Shown here piece by piece: positions 15,686 to 25,568 of a stretch of DNA of 64,000 nucleotides (the stretch's first letter is position 1; every line of letters starts with the position of its first letter). Origin of the DNA: C-114 sp963745405 (GTDB lineage Bacteria > Chloroflexota > Limnocylindria > Limnocylindrales > CSP1-4); the NCBI GenBank assembly GCA_963745405.1, contig CAVUWY010000002.1, positions 1,488,001 to 1,552,000 on the forward strand, read 5' to 3'. The translations under genes were made by a program, and so were the position numbers. The notes below the pieces were generated by a model that was not told where the DNA came from, did no database searches, and was given only the letters and a program-made list of their open reading frames with translations.

Positions 15686-17412
15686 TCGCGCTCCTGCGGA
15701 CCTACCTCCGGCCCTACCAGCGCCAGCTGTTCGTCGTCTGCGTCCTCCTCCTCATCCAGGCGATCGCCAACCTCTACCTGCCGACCCTCAACGCCGACAT
15801 CATCAACAACGGCGTCGTGAAGGGGGACACCGACTACATCCTCCGCATCGGCGCAGTCATGCTCGCGGTGACGTTCCTCCTCGCGGTCGCCGCGGTCGTG
15901 GCCGTCTACTTCTCGGCCCGGATCGCGATGGCCTTCGGCCGCGACGTCCGGAGTGACATCTTCCGGGCCGTCCAGACCTTCTCCCAGGCCGAGGTCAACC
16001 ACTTCGGCACGCCGAGCCTCATCACCCGCAACACGAACGACGTCCAGCAGGTCCAGACCGTCGTCCTCATGGCCCTGACGGTGATGATCTCGGCTCCGAT
16101 CACCGCGGTCGGCGGCATCATCCTGGCCGTCCGTCAGGACGTCCCGCTGTCGGCCATCCTCATCGTGATCCTGCCGATCATGGCGATCTTCATCGGCTCG
16201 CTCCTGCGCCAGGCCGTGCCGCTCTTCCAGTCGCTCCAGGTCAAGATCGACCGGATCAACCAGGTCATGCGCGAGACGCTGGCCGGGGTCCGGGTCATCC
16301 GGGCCTTCGTCCGGACGCGCCACGAGGAGGCTCGCTTCGACGTCGCGAGCCAGGACGTCATGACGACGTCCCTTCGGGTCAACCGCCTCTTCGCCATCAT
16401 GCTGCCCGGCCTCATGATCATCCTCAACCTCTCGACCGTGGCCATCCTCTGGTTCGGGGCGGCCCGGGTCGACAGCGGCCAGATGCCGATCGGCAACCTG
16501 ACGGCGTTCCTCCAGTACGTGATGCTGATCCTCTTCTCGGTCCTGCAGGCCGTGATCATGTTCATCTTCGTGCCTCGCGGTGCCGTCTCGGCCGGCCGGA
16601 TCCAGGAGGTCCTCCAGGCGGAACCGTCGGTCTCCCGGCCGGCGGTCGCTACTGCCGTCTCCAAGCCCGCCGGGCGGGTCGAGTTCCGAGACGTCGAGTT
16701 CCGCTATCCCGGCGCCGAGGACCCGGTCCTGCGCGGCATCACGTTCTTGGCCGGGCCGGGTGAGACGACCGCGATCATCGGCAGCACCGGCAGCGGCAAG
16801 TCGACCCTCATCAGCCTCATCCCGCGCCTCTACGACGTGACCGGCGGCAGCATCCTCGTCGACGGCGTCGACATCCGCTCGATGGACCCGGAGGACCTGT
16901 GGGCCGCCATCGGGACCGTCCCCCAGAAGGCATTCCTCTTCAACGGCACCGTCGCCAGCAACCTCCGCTTCGGCGACGCCGATGCCACCGACGAACAGCT
17001 CTGGCACGCCCTCGAGGTGGCCCAGGCGAAGACCTTCGTCGAGGAGATGGAGGGCGGCCTCGAGGCGCCGATCGCCCAGGGCGGGAGCAACGTCTCGGGC
17101 GGCCAGCGGCAGCGCCTCGCGATCGCCCGGGCCATCGTCAAGCGGCCGCCGATCTATCTCTTCGACGACAGCTTCTCGGCCCTCGACTTCAAGACCGACG
17201 CCCTCCTGCGGGCGGCACTCCAGCGCGAGACCCGAACCGCCACGGTCCTCATCGTCGCCCAGCGGGTCGGCACGGTCATGAACGCCGACCGCATCATCGT
17301 CCTCGACAACGGGACCATCGACAGCATCGGGACCCACGCCGAGCTGATGAAGACGAGCGAGACGTATCGCGAGATCGTCTACTCCCAGCTCAGCGAGGAG
17401 GAAGCCGCATGA
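15682..17412 (+). CDS. ABC exporter, subunit 1 (degenerate Walker B)
   Basis: Half-transporter of 576 residues with six membrane helices (1-310) fused to an ATPase domain. Walker A is GSTGSGKST (Lys373), the signature is VSGGQRQRLAIARA, and the Walker B end reads LFDDSFSALD, with Asp where the catalytic Glu is normally found. That change is typical of the non-hydrolysing site of heterodimeric exporters, whose partner supplies the active Glu. The stop overlaps the ATG of subunit 2. A multidrug or lipid-like substrate is likely because of the MarR gene in front. Confidence 0.9.
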   Translation: MIALLRTYLRPYQRQLFVVCVLLLIQAIANLYLPTLNADIINNGVVKGDTDYILRIGAVMLAVTFLLAVAAVVAVYFSARIAMAFGRDVRSDIFRAVQTFSQAEVNHFGTPSLITRNTNDVQQVQTVVLMALTVMISAPITAVGGIILAVRQDVPLSAILIVILPIMAIFIGSLLRQAVPLFQSLQVKIDRINQVMRETLAGVRVIRAFVRTRHEEARFDVASQDVMTTSLRVNRLFAIMLPGLMIILNLSTVAILWFGAARVDSGQMPIGNLTAFLQYVMLILFSVLQAVIMFIFVPRGAVSAGRIQEVLQAEPSVSRPAVATAVSKPAGRVEFRDVEFRYPGAEDPVLRGITFLAGPGETTAIIGSTGSGKSTLISLIPRLYDVTGGSILVDGVDIRSMDPEDLWAAIGTVPQKAFLFNGTVASNLRFGDADATDEQLWHALEVAQAKTFVEEMEGGLEAPIAQGGSNVSGGQRQRLAIARAIVKRPPIYLFDDSFSALDFKTDALLRAALQRETRTATVLIVAQRVGTVMNADRIIVLDNGTIDSIGTHAELMKTSETYREIVYSQLSEEEAA

Positions 17413-19373
17413 TGGGGCGGCCGGGCGGCGGGCCCGGCGGCCGTCGCCCCGGCGGCTTTGGCCCCATGGGCATGATGGGCCAGTTGCCGGCCGAGAAGGC
17501 GTCCGACTTCAAGGGCTCGGCCCGCCGTCTCGGTGGCCGGTTGCAGCCCGAGTGGCCGCGGCTCGTGCTCGTCATCGCCCTTGCCATCATCAGCGTGTTC
17601 TTCGCCGTCCTCGGGCCGAAGATCCTCGGCAACGCGACGAACCTGATCTTCGAGGGCGTCATCAGCCAGCAGATCCCGGCCGGGGTAAGCCAGGCGCAGG
17701 TCGTCGCCCAGCTCCAGGCCCAGGGGCAGACCCAGCAGGCCCAGATGGTCGCCTCGATGACCCTCACGCCAGGTTCCGGCGTCGATTTCAACGCCCTCGC
17801 CACGATCCTCGGCGGGGTGGCGGTGCTCTACATCCTCAGCGGCCTCTTCGCCTGGGCGCAGGCCTACATCATGGCCGGCGTCGCCCAGCGGACGGTCTTC
17901 CGCCTGCGGGCCGACGTCGACGAGAAGCTCGGGCGCCTGCCCCTCAAGTATTTCGACGACCATCCCCGCGGCGACATCCTCAGCCGGGTCACCAACGATA
18001 TCGACAACATCGCCCAGTCGCTCCAGCAGAGCCTGACCCAGCTCATCACCTCGATCTTCACGATCATCGGCGTGCTCCTGATGATGTTCCTCATCAGCCC
18101 CCTGCTTGCCGTGATCTCGCTGGCGACCCTGCCGATCACCTTCGGGGCGACGATCCTCATCGCCCGCCGGTCGCAGAAGCAGTTCGCCGCCCAGTGGGCG
18201 ACCACCGGTGCCCTGAACGGCCACATCGAGGAGATGCATACCGGCCACGCCATCGTCAAGCTCTTCGGTCGCCAGGAAGAGGCGATCGAGCAGTTCGACG
18301 AGATGAACGAGCGGCTCTACGGGGCGAGCTTCCGGGCCCAGTTCATCTCCGGGACGATCCAGCCCGCCCTGAACTTCATCGCCAACATCAACTACGTCCT
18401 CATCTGCGTGATCGGCGGCATCCAGGTCGCCAACGGAAGGATGTCGCTCGGCGACGTCCAGGCCTTCATCCAGTACTCCCGCCAGTTCTCCATGCCGATC
18501 ATCCAGACGGCGAGTATCGCCAACGTCCTTCAGTCGAGCATCGCCTCGGCCGAACGGGTCTTCCAGCTCCTCGACGAGCCGGAGGAAAGCCCGGATGCCG
18601 TCAGCCCGGTCCGCCTCCCGGAGGTCAAGGGCCGGGTCGTCCTCGAGGGCGTGTCGTTCCGCTACCGGCCCGACGTGCCGCTCATCGAGGATCTCGACCT
18701 CGTCGTCGAGCCGGGCCGGACGGTCGCCATCGTCGGCCCGACCGGGGCGGGCAAGACGACCCTGGTCAACCTCCTCATGCGCTTCTACGAGATCGACGAA
18801 GGCCGCATCACCGTGGACGGCGTCGACACGCGGGAAATGACCCGGGACGATCTCCGCGGCACGTTCGGCATGGTCCTCCAGGACACCTGGCTCTTCCACG
18901 GCACGATCCGCGAGAACATCGCCTACGGCTCGCTCGGCGCGACCGAGGAGCAGATCCAGGCGGCTGCCCAGGCGGCCCACGTCGACCACTTCGTCCGGAC
19001 GCTCCCCGACGGCTACGACACGGTCGTCGACGACGACGCCTCGAGTGCGTCGGCCGGCGAGAAGCAGCTCCTGACCATCGCCCGGGCCTTCCTGTCCGAT
19101 CCACGGATCCTCATCCTCGACGAGGCGACGTCGTCGGTCGACACGCGGACCGAGGTCCTCATCCAGCGGGCGATGGGCAAGCTCATGAAGGGCCGGACGA
19201 ACTTCGTCATCGCCCATCGCCTCTCGACGATCCGCGACGCCGACACGATCCTCGTCATGGATCACGGCCGGATCATCGAGCAGGGCGGTCACGAGGAGCT
19301 CCTCGCCCGGCACGGCTTCTACGCCGACCTGTACGAGAGCCAGTTCGCCGAGCCGCTCGCCGAGACCGCCTGA
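17409..19373 (+). CDS. ABC exporter, subunit 2
   Basis: Partner half-transporter, 654 residues. It has a Gly/Pro/Met-rich N-terminus, six membrane helices with an 80-residue insertion rich in Gln between helices 1 and 2 (about 80-130), then an ATPase with Walker A GPTGAGKTT (about 443-451) and canonical Walker B ILILDEATSSVD. The signature loop is SASAGEKQLLTIARA, which departs from LSGGQ. Together with subunit 1 it forms an asymmetric exporter with one competent catalytic site. ATG overlaps the upstream stop. Confidence 0.9.
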   Translation: MMGRPGGGPGGRRPGGFGPMGMMGQLPAEKASDFKGSARRLGGRLQPEWPRLVLVIALAIISVFFAVLGPKILGNATNLIFEGVISQQIPAGVSQAQVVAQLQAQGQTQQAQMVASMTLTPGSGVDFNALATILGGVAVLYILSGLFAWAQAYIMAGVAQRTVFRLRADVDEKLGRLPLKYFDDHPRGDILSRVTNDIDNIAQSLQQSLTQLITSIFTIIGVLLMMFLISPLLAVISLATLPITFGATILIARRSQKQFAAQWATTGALNGHIEEMHTGHAIVKLFGRQEEAIEQFDEMNERLYGASFRAQFISGTIQPALNFIANINYVLICVIGGIQVANGRMSLGDVQAFIQYSRQFSMPIIQTASIANVLQSSIASAERVFQLLDEPEESPDAVSPVRLPEVKGRVVLEGVSFRYRPDVPLIEDLDLVVEPGRTVAIVGPTGAGKTTLVNLLMRFYEIDEGRITVDGVDTREMTRDDLRGTFGMVLQDTWLFHGTIRENIAYGSLGATEEQIQAAAQAAHVDHFVRTLPDGYDTVVDDDASSASAGEKQLLTIARAFLSDPRILILDEATSSVDTRTEVLIQRAMGKLMKGRTNFVIAHRLSTIRDADTILVMDHGRIIEQGGHEELLARHGFYADLYESQFAEPLAETA

Positions 19374-19549
19374 GGTCCTCTCCCTCCCGGCCGGCGTCCC
19401 ACGGCTCGACGACCGCGGCCGACCGGATGCCCCTACGTAGGACCTTCGACCGAGAGCGCGGACGCACCGGAATCGCTGCAATGAGCTGACCGGTCGGGCG
19501 ATCGCGGCGCACCCGGTCGCCCCGGGTCCGGCCTGACCTCGAGGCACGG

Positions 19550-21118
19550 TTGAGCCACCCCCACGAGTCGCCCCCGAGCGCGACGCCAGCAGCACCTCCG
19601 CGACCCGCGGCCGGGCGAGCGCCCGCCCGGGTCGACCGTATCCGGTCGCACCTCCGGATCGACGTCAGTCGCTTCATCGCACTGCTCGCCCTGGCCGCCT
19701 CCGCGAGTCTCTACTTCCCGCGCCTGCGCTGGGATCCGAGCGACGGCGCATGGATCTCCGCGTTCATCGTCCTCACCATCCTCTCGATCGGCCTCGAGTT
19801 CATCGCCGTCGAGCTGCCCCACGGGGGCGCGGTCTCGGTCGCCACGTTGAGCCACATCGCGACGGTCCTCCTCGTCCCCGCGCCGTTCGCCGCCCTGTCG
19901 GTCGGCTTTGCGGTGCTCGTCGAGGAGGTCGTCCATCGGCGGCCGCTCCTGCGCCTCGTATTCAACGTCTCGAACTACGTCCTGACGATCTCGCTCGCCT
20001 CGCTCGTCGTCGGGCTGTTCGGCGATCCGCGGGTCCTCGTCGCGAACCACGCTCACCTGCCGCTCGCCGCGATGGTCCTTGCCGTCTGCCTCGTCTACTA
20101 CGTCGTCAATGACACTCTCACGAGCGCTGTCGTGGCCCTGTCGACGGGTCGGTCGCTCGCCTATCTGGTCAGGACGAACGGGCGGACGACGCTCCTCGCC
20201 GAATCCGCCTCGGGCCTGCTCGGCGTCCTGTTCGCCCTCATCTGGATGGTCGAGCCGGTCTGGACACTGCTCCTGGCCATCCCGGGCGTGGTCATCGCCC
20301 GGGCACTCGGCTACATCCGCCAGCTCGAGCGCGAGACCCGCGATGCCGTCGGCAGCCTCGCCGAGGTCATCGACCATCGCGACGCGTCGACCTACCACCA
20401 TTCCGAGCGGGTGGCCATCTACGCCATCGCGATCGCCCAGGAGCTCCGCCTCGACGAGGGCGTGGTCGAGCTCATCCGCCAGGCGGCGACCGTTCACGAC
20501 CTCGGCAAGATCGGTGTCCCCGACCGGGTCCTCCTGAAGCCGGGGCCGCTCAACGCCGAGGAGCGGATGGCGATGTGGCTCCACTCCGAGATCGGGGCCC
20601 GGATCCTCGGCGGTTTCCGCCTCTTCGGTCCGGGGGCGGCCATCGTCCGCCATCACCACGAGTCGTTCGATGGGACGGGCTACCCCGACGGGCTGGCCGG
20701 CGAGGCGATCCCCCTCGGCGCGCGGGTGGTCGCGGTGGCCGACGCCCTCGACGCGATGACCTCGGACCGGCCGTACCGCCGGGCCCTCTCGGTCGACGAG
20801 GCCCTGAGTCGCTTCCGCGAGGGCTCCGGCCACCAGTGGGACCCGCTGGTGATCGACGCGATGCTGGCTCTCGTCGAGGGTGGCCGGCTCGACCTCGCTC
20901 CCTCCCGATCCGTCGACGCGGCCGGATCCGAGGCGGACGGCGAGGCCGTGGCCGACATGCCGGGAGCCGGCGAGCCGGGGGCCGTCGAGCGGCAGCCGGC
21001 CCTGCCGCGGGCCGAGCCGGGATCCGGGCCCGCGGACGATACCCAGCCGGCGGACGATACCCAGTCGGGGACCGAGACGACCGACACGACCGACACGACC
21101 GAGAGGCCGGCCGCATGA
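19550..21118 (+). CDS. Membrane HD-GYP domain protein (putative c-di-GMP phosphodiesterase)
   Basis: 522-residue protein with about seven membrane helices (40-270) forming an integral sensor and an HD-GYP domain (about 275-450). The HD motif is HDLGKIGVPD (about 317) and the GYP motif is in HHHESFDGTGYPDGL (about 368-382), with downstream ADALDAMTSDRPYR. It probably degrades the second messenger c-di-GMP in response to a membrane signal. The tail (450-522) is low complexity with repeated TDTTD. TTG start with GAGGCA upstream. The stop overlaps the MFS gene start (ATGA). Confidence 0.85.
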   Translation: MSHPHESPPSATPAAPPRPAAGRAPARVDRIRSHLRIDVSRFIALLALAASASLYFPRLRWDPSDGAWISAFIVLTILSIGLEFIAVELPHGGAVSVATLSHIATVLLVPAPFAALSVGFAVLVEEVVHRRPLLRLVFNVSNYVLTISLASLVVGLFGDPRVLVANHAHLPLAAMVLAVCLVYYVVNDTLTSAVVALSTGRSLAYLVRTNGRTTLLAESASGLLGVLFALIWMVEPVWTLLLAIPGVVIARALGYIRQLERETRDAVGSLAEVIDHRDASTYHHSERVAIYAIAIAQELRLDEGVVELIRQAATVHDLGKIGVPDRVLLKPGPLNAEERMAMWLHSEIGARILGGFRLFGPGAAIVRHHHESFDGTGYPDGLAGEAIPLGARVVAVADALDAMTSDRPYRRALSVDEALSRFREGSGHQWDPLVIDAMLALVEGGRLDLAPSRSVDAAGSEADGEAVADMPGAGEPGAVERQPALPRAEPGSGPADDTQPADDTQSGTETTDTTDTTERPAA

Positions 21119-22470
21119 TCGGCCTGTCGCGGCGGACGGCCGCCTCCCCCGATGCCTTCAGCGCGCTGTGGTTCGGCCAGACCGTGTCGGCCGTCGGGAC
21201 CCAGGTCTCGATGGTGGCGTTGCCGCTCATCGCCGTCCTCGGACTCGGCGCCGGCCCGCTCCAGCTCGGCATCCTCGCCGCCCTCGAGACGGTGCCCTAT
21301 CTCGTCCTGTCCCTGCCGGCCGGCGTCATCGTCGACCGGGTGGACCGGCGATCGACGATGATCGTCTGCGACGTCGGCCGGGCCCTCGTACTCGTCCTCG
21401 CGGCGGGGGCGGTCCCGCTCGGCGTCCTGTCGATCGGTCTCCTCTACCTCGTCGCCCTTGCCGTCGGCTCGATGAGCGTGTTCTTCACCGTCGCCTGTAC
21501 GAGCTACCTGGCGACGATCCTGCCGGCCGACCGGCTCGTCGGCGGCAACCAGCGCCTCGAGCTCTCCGAGTCCGCCGCCCGGGTCGTGGGTCCGAGCCTC
21601 GGCGGGGCGATCCTCGGTATCGCCGGGGCGGCCGCGGCCCTCTCGCTCGACGGCGCCTCGTACGGCGTGTCGGCCGTCGCCATCGCGGCCTCGCGCCGGT
21701 CAGGCGGCGAACCGGCCCGCGTTGCGGAGGAACGGGTCGGCTTCATGGCGGCCATGGGGGAGGGTCTCCGCCGCGTGCTCGGCGACCGGATCCTCCGCGA
21801 CCTCGCCGGCTCGACTGCCCTCTTCAACCTCGGCAGCGGGATGGTCCTCGCCGTCATCGTCCTCTTCGCCACGAGCGAAGTCGGCGTCGGCGCAGAGGGA
21901 TTCGGTCTCATCTACGGGCTCGGCAACGTCGGGTTCATCTTCGGAGCGCTCGCCGTCGGAGCTCTGTCGGGCCGCCTCGGCGTGGGGCGGACGCTCCTTT
22001 GGGCGAACTACCTCGGGGCACTGGCGATGGTCCTCCTGGCCGTCGCCGGCGGCGTGGCCGGCGTCGCTCTCCTCCTCGCCGGCCGGTTCGTCGGTGCGGT
22101 GTCGGCGCCGCTCTTCAACGTGACCGTGGTGAGCCTGCGCCAGGCGCGGGTGAGCCCGAGCCTCCTCGGCCGGGTCAATGCTACGTTCGAGTTCATCGAT
22201 TGGGGGACGCTGCCGATCGGGTCGCTGCTCGGCGGGCTCATCGGAGCGGCCCTCGGTCCCCGGGCGGCCCTCGAGGTCGCGGCCGCCTGCGGCGTCCTCA
22301 GCGCCCTCTGGATCCAGTTCTCACCGGCGAGCCGGCTCACGACCCTCGTGGCGCACATCGACGCGGCCCCCGTCCGGCCGTCCGGCGGGTCGACGGTCGA
22401 GGCCGGATCCGCAGCCGCCTCGACCGACGCCGATGAGGATCGCCCGCTCGAGCCGACGCTGGTCGCGTAG
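21115..22470 (+). CDS. MFS transporter (EntS/macrolide-efflux type)
   Basis: 451-residue 12-helix permease. It opens with AFSALWFGQTVSAVGTQVSMVALPLIAV and has the loop motif GVIVDRVDRRSTMIVCDVGRAL, both typical of the MFS_3 group exporting siderophores or drugs. Its ATG overlaps the HD-GYP stop. The C-terminal 35 residues are polar. Substrate unknown. It converges with the propeller gene 30 bp downstream once that gene's frameshift is corrected. Confidence 0.87.
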   Translation: MIGLSRRTAASPDAFSALWFGQTVSAVGTQVSMVALPLIAVLGLGAGPLQLGILAALETVPYLVLSLPAGVIVDRVDRRSTMIVCDVGRALVLVLAAGAVPLGVLSIGLLYLVALAVGSMSVFFTVACTSYLATILPADRLVGGNQRLELSESAARVVGPSLGGAILGIAGAAAALSLDGASYGVSAVAIAASRRSGGEPARVAEERVGFMAAMGEGLRRVLGDRILRDLAGSTALFNLGSGMVLAVIVLFATSEVGVGAEGFGLIYGLGNVGFIFGALAVGALSGRLGVGRTLLWANYLGALAMVLLAVAGGVAGVALLLAGRFVGAVSAPLFNVTVVSLRQARVSPSLLGRVNATFEFIDWGTLPIGSLLGGLIGAALGPRAALEVAAACGVLSALWIQFSPASRLTTLVAHIDAAPVRPSGGSTVEAGSAAASTDADEDRPLEPTLVA

Positions 22471-22499
22471 AGAGCTGCGAGTCCGGCGGTCTCGGCCAG

Positions 22500-23784
22500 C
22501 TATGGCGCGAGCCGCTGCCAGGAGCTGGTTCCGAAGTTGTCGGTCGGGATCCTTGACAGTGGTCTGGATCCGAAGCGGATCGAAGACGACGATGCTGACG
22601 TTGCGATTCAGCGAGTCGTCGTGCTCGTAGGCGAGAAGCTCTTTGCCATCGGGCGACCAGACGGGCGCGGCATTCCCGTCGATCGGAGGGCCCGCGAGCG
22701 TGGCTTGGTTCGACCCATCGGCGTCGGCGACGACCAGGGTCCAGCCCGCGCCGCTGTCGGGGAACCTCGGAAAGGCGATGCGCTTGCCGTCCGGCGACCA
22801 GCTTGGCCAGAACTCGTTCTGTGGTGTGTTGGTGATGTCGTTCAGGCCGGTGCCGTCCGCGTTGATGACAAAGACGTCGAGGGGCCCGTCGAGCGTGCCA
22901 TCGCTCGGCGCAACGAATGCGAGACGCGTGCCGTCCGGCGACCAGGCCAGGTTCCTCAATGCCTGGTATTCCGCCGCGACGTTCCCCAGTGGCTGTGGGT
23001 GCGACCCGTCAGCAACCATGATCCATAGGGTGCCGCTGTTGAAGGTGCCCGCGTCCACCGCGGGATCGAGGTGCTTGAACGCGATCTTGGTGCCATCGGG
23101 CGACCAGGCCGGCTCGTCACCGACGATGTCAGGGCCGGTGACCGGCGTCGCACCCGAATGGTTGACAGCCCCGACGTAGATCTGGTGCCCCGACCCGCCG
23201 TGGATCCGCGCGCCGAAGGCGATCCGCCGGCTGTCCGGCGACCAGGCGATGTGACCGACCGCGCCCAGTTGGTCCGCGACCACGACGCGGTCGCGCCCAT
23301 CCGAGCTCATCACGATCACCGAGCTCGAGTTGTCCTCCACCTGCGACTGGTAGGCGATGAGGGTCCCGTCGGGCGAGAACGTCGGCGATGTGTCGACATC
23401 GGGGCCGGACGTCAGCAGGACCCGCCCGGTCCCGTCCGGGTTCTGCACGAAGATGTGGCCGTTCATGTCGATCGCGATGAGCCCCGGCTTAGCGAGGCCG
23501 AACGGCGGTGGGAGCCGGTGCTGCGATCCGACGACAAGACCGACTGCCAGCGCACTCCCCACGAGGAGAGCGAGGATCACCGTGACGACGAGGGTAGTCC
23601 GGAGGCGTGCCGCTGCCCGAGGCGAGCCCGCCAGCCAGCGATCGGGGACGAGCAGTCCCGGTCGCTGTCGGGTGCCTGCGACACGGGTCATCGCGGTGTC
23701 CAACAGGCCGTCGGGGGCCCGGTTCGTGCTGCGCGCCTCGAAGTAGGACGTCATCGCCCGATCGAGATCGGTGCGCTCGATCAT
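22500..23784 (-). CDS. Membrane-anchored PD40/TolB-type beta-propeller, partner of ECF sigma 1 (frameshifted near 3' end)
   Basis: Putative transmembrane regulator of the upstream sigma factor. A cytoplasmic N-terminus (1-62) contains GTRQRP and DRWL (37-51), one membrane helix spans about 64-86, then PPPFG and an external beta-propeller with repeated AWSPDGTKIAF-like blades. The frame breaks at VVFDPL; removing one T at about 22573 restores a GSRPLSRIPTDNFGTSSWQR ending and a stop at 22500, giving 427 residues. As sequenced it would read on and overlap the MFS gene by 150 bp, which argues against that reading. The ATG overlaps the sigma stop (ATGA). Confidence 0.8.
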
Positions 23785-24338
23785 CGGATCGCTCCTGCCA
23801 CCCTGCGCTGACCCACACGGGCATCCGCCTCGAGCTCCGCTCGCATCGCCGCGGTCGCCCGGTGAAGCCGCGACTTGTACGTGCCAGCCGGCACGCCGAG
23901 GACCTCGGCCGCCTCGTCGTCGGAGAAGCCGAGGTAGTGGTGGAGGACGAGGACCGCCCGGTACTCCGTCTTCAAGCGGCGGAAGCCGCGGTCGATCTCG
24001 TCGCGATCGGCCAGATCGCCGGCCGGGTCGGGGGCGAGCGCCGCGCTCGTGTCGACGATCCGGGCTCGATCGATCCGGTGGCGCTCGCCCTTGGCCACCC
24101 GGTAGGCCGTCCGGACGAGGATCCGCCGGAGCCACCAGTCGAAGCGGTCCGGGTCCCGCAGCGCCCGCAGGTCGCGCCAGCTGACGATGAGCGTCTCCTG
24201 CACGGCGTCCTCGGCCAGGTCGCTGTCGTTGAGCAGCAGCTGGGCGAGGTTGTAGAGCCGTCCGATCCACGCTCCGGCGAGGACGCCGAACGAGTCTCGA
24301 TCGCCACGTTGTGCGCGTTCCACCAGGTCTCGCTGCAC
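23781..24338 (-). CDS. ECF-type RNA polymerase sigma factor 1
   Basis: 185-residue extracytoplasmic-function sigma factor. Region 2 spans DRDSFGVLAGAWIGRLYNLAQ to DWWLRRILVRTAYR, including AEDAVQETLIVSWRDL; region 4 is about 120-165 with YRAVLVLHHYLGFSDDEAAEVLGVPAGTYKSRLHRA. No extra C-terminal domain. GTG start with GAGGG a few bases upstream. It is translationally coupled to the membrane propeller gene, the likely regulator. It is paralogous to the sigma factors at 32.5 and 35.1 kb. Confidence 0.92.
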   Translation of the reverse strand: MQRDLVERAQRGDRDSFGVLAGAWIGRLYNLAQLLLNDSDLAEDAVQETLIVSWRDLRALRDPDRFDWWLRRILVRTAYRVAKGERHRIDRARIVDTSAALAPDPAGDLADRDEIDRGFRRLKTEYRAVLVLHHYLGFSDDEAAEVLGVPAGTYKSRLHRATAAMRAELEADARVGQRRVAGAIR

Positions 24339-24435
24339 ATGCCCTCGCCGCTGCGGTCACCCACGCTCGCACCCAAGGGTATGTCCCGACCCATTTCGTT
24401 CCATCTTCGTCGGCAGGGGATCGCGAGCGGGAAAT

Positions 24436-24448
24436 CGGAACAATTCCG
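24436..24448. promoter_or_regulatory. Small inverted repeat in a divergent promoter region
   Basis: CGGAA-CAA-TTCCG lies between ECF sigma 1 (minus) and the membrane protein gene (plus). It could be an operator, but five-base arms may be chance. Confidence 0.25.
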
Positions 24449-24499
24449 CGGCCGGGCACGCCCTTATCGCCGACCACACGTTCACTTCCGAGGTCAGCG

Positions 24500-25471
24500 A
24501 TGAAGGTCCAGGTCCGACGGATCGATGCAGCGTCCATGGCCGAGATCGGCGCCCTCCATCGCGCCATGGACGCCGGCGACCATGCTTCGGCATGGCGCAT
24601 CGAGGAGCTCGGAGACCCGGAACCCGATATCGCGTCCCGAGTCGGTGGCGACCGCTGGCTCTGTCTCGGGATCGGCGTACTCGCGGCCGTGACCGGCTTC
24701 GGTTTCATGGGTCGGCTCGGTGGGGATGTCCGCCCCGGCGATGAGCCGGCCGCCTCGTCGGCGGTCACGGACCGCGGGCCATCGCCGTCCGCGCTGAGCA
24801 CCGTCGAGGCGGTGCCGACGACCGCCGCCTTCACGCTCCTCGGTCCCGACGAGGCGGCGACCATCGGCCGCCCGGTCGTCGATGTCCATGGTGTCGCGAG
24901 TCGCCCGCTCGGGACACTCCATGTGGCCGTCCTCGTCGGTCACGTCGTGCTGGGCGCGACGGACGTCGAGGTCGCGAAATCCGGCCCGGTCGATGCGGCG
25001 ATCCCGGTCTTCGCTCCGCCGGTCGGCGTCGAGGTCGAGCTGGTGGCGAGCGTCGACGGGCTGAACGGCCGGGGGTTCGATGCAGTGCGGCGCTCGCTCT
25101 GGCTGGACGTCGGCGGCCCGCTCGGCCTGTGGCCGGCGCGCGTCCTACGCTCGAGAGGCCATCCAGTCGTAGTCGTGTCCGGTCAGGCCCCGCTGGCCTT
25201 CGGGCGGGTGACCGCACTGGTGGCGACCCGGGCGGGGGCGACGCTCGGAACCGCCCGAGCCGACGTCCGGGTCGACCCGAAGCGTTCCGGATCGGCCGGT
25301 GGTTACGCGCTCGGCCTCGGCAGCTTCGAGGCGACGGTGGCGCTGCCGGACACGGTGAAGACCGGGTCGTTCGTCGTCACGGTCGACTGGCGCGACGTCG
25401 TCAGCGGCGACTGGGGCTCGGACGTGCAGACGGTCGTCGTTCGAGGACCACCGCGGTCCCATCGGAGGTGA
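24500..25471 (+). CDS. Unknown single-pass membrane protein
   Basis: No family recognised. 323 residues: cytoplasmic N-terminus of 50 residues, one membrane helix (about 52-70, WLCLGIGVLAAVTGFGFMG), then a mostly beta extracytoplasmic region made of two apparently Ig-like halves (about 105-200 and 210-320). A GAGG site precedes the ATG. It is transcribed away from ECF sigma 1 across a 161-bp divergent spacer, so it may be a target or partner of that system; this is inference from position only. Confidence 0.6.
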   Translation: MKVQVRRIDAASMAEIGALHRAMDAGDHASAWRIEELGDPEPDIASRVGGDRWLCLGIGVLAAVTGFGFMGRLGGDVRPGDEPAASSAVTDRGPSPSALSTVEAVPTTAAFTLLGPDEAATIGRPVVDVHGVASRPLGTLHVAVLVGHVVLGATDVEVAKSGPVDAAIPVFAPPVGVEVELVASVDGLNGRGFDAVRRSLWLDVGGPLGLWPARVLRSRGHPVVVVSGQAPLAFGRVTALVATRAGATLGTARADVRVDPKRSGSAGGYALGLGSFEATVALPDTVKTGSFVVTVDWRDVVSGDWGSDVQTVVVRGPPRSHRR

Positions 25472-25513
25472 GTCGCATCGGCCACTGACACGTTTCGTCG
25501 TCAGCTCCGCGCA

Positions 25514-25547
25514 GGGACCTCGGGTTGGCCTCTCCTCCCGAGGTCCC
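25514..25547. terminator. Bidirectional terminator-like hairpin
   Basis: Perfect 11-bp stem GGGACCTCGGG / CCCGAGGTCCC with a 12-nt loop, located between convergent genes ending at 25471 (+) and 25569 (-). No T-run. Confidence 0.6.
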
Positions 25548-25568
25548 CTGCTGTCCAGGGGCTCGTGT

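Noticed and set aside
15130..19595. Very long minus-strand open frames opposite the ABC exporter genes
   Set aside because: Acidic, low-complexity translations; the plus-strand exporter genes have all family motifs and overlapping stop/start signals.
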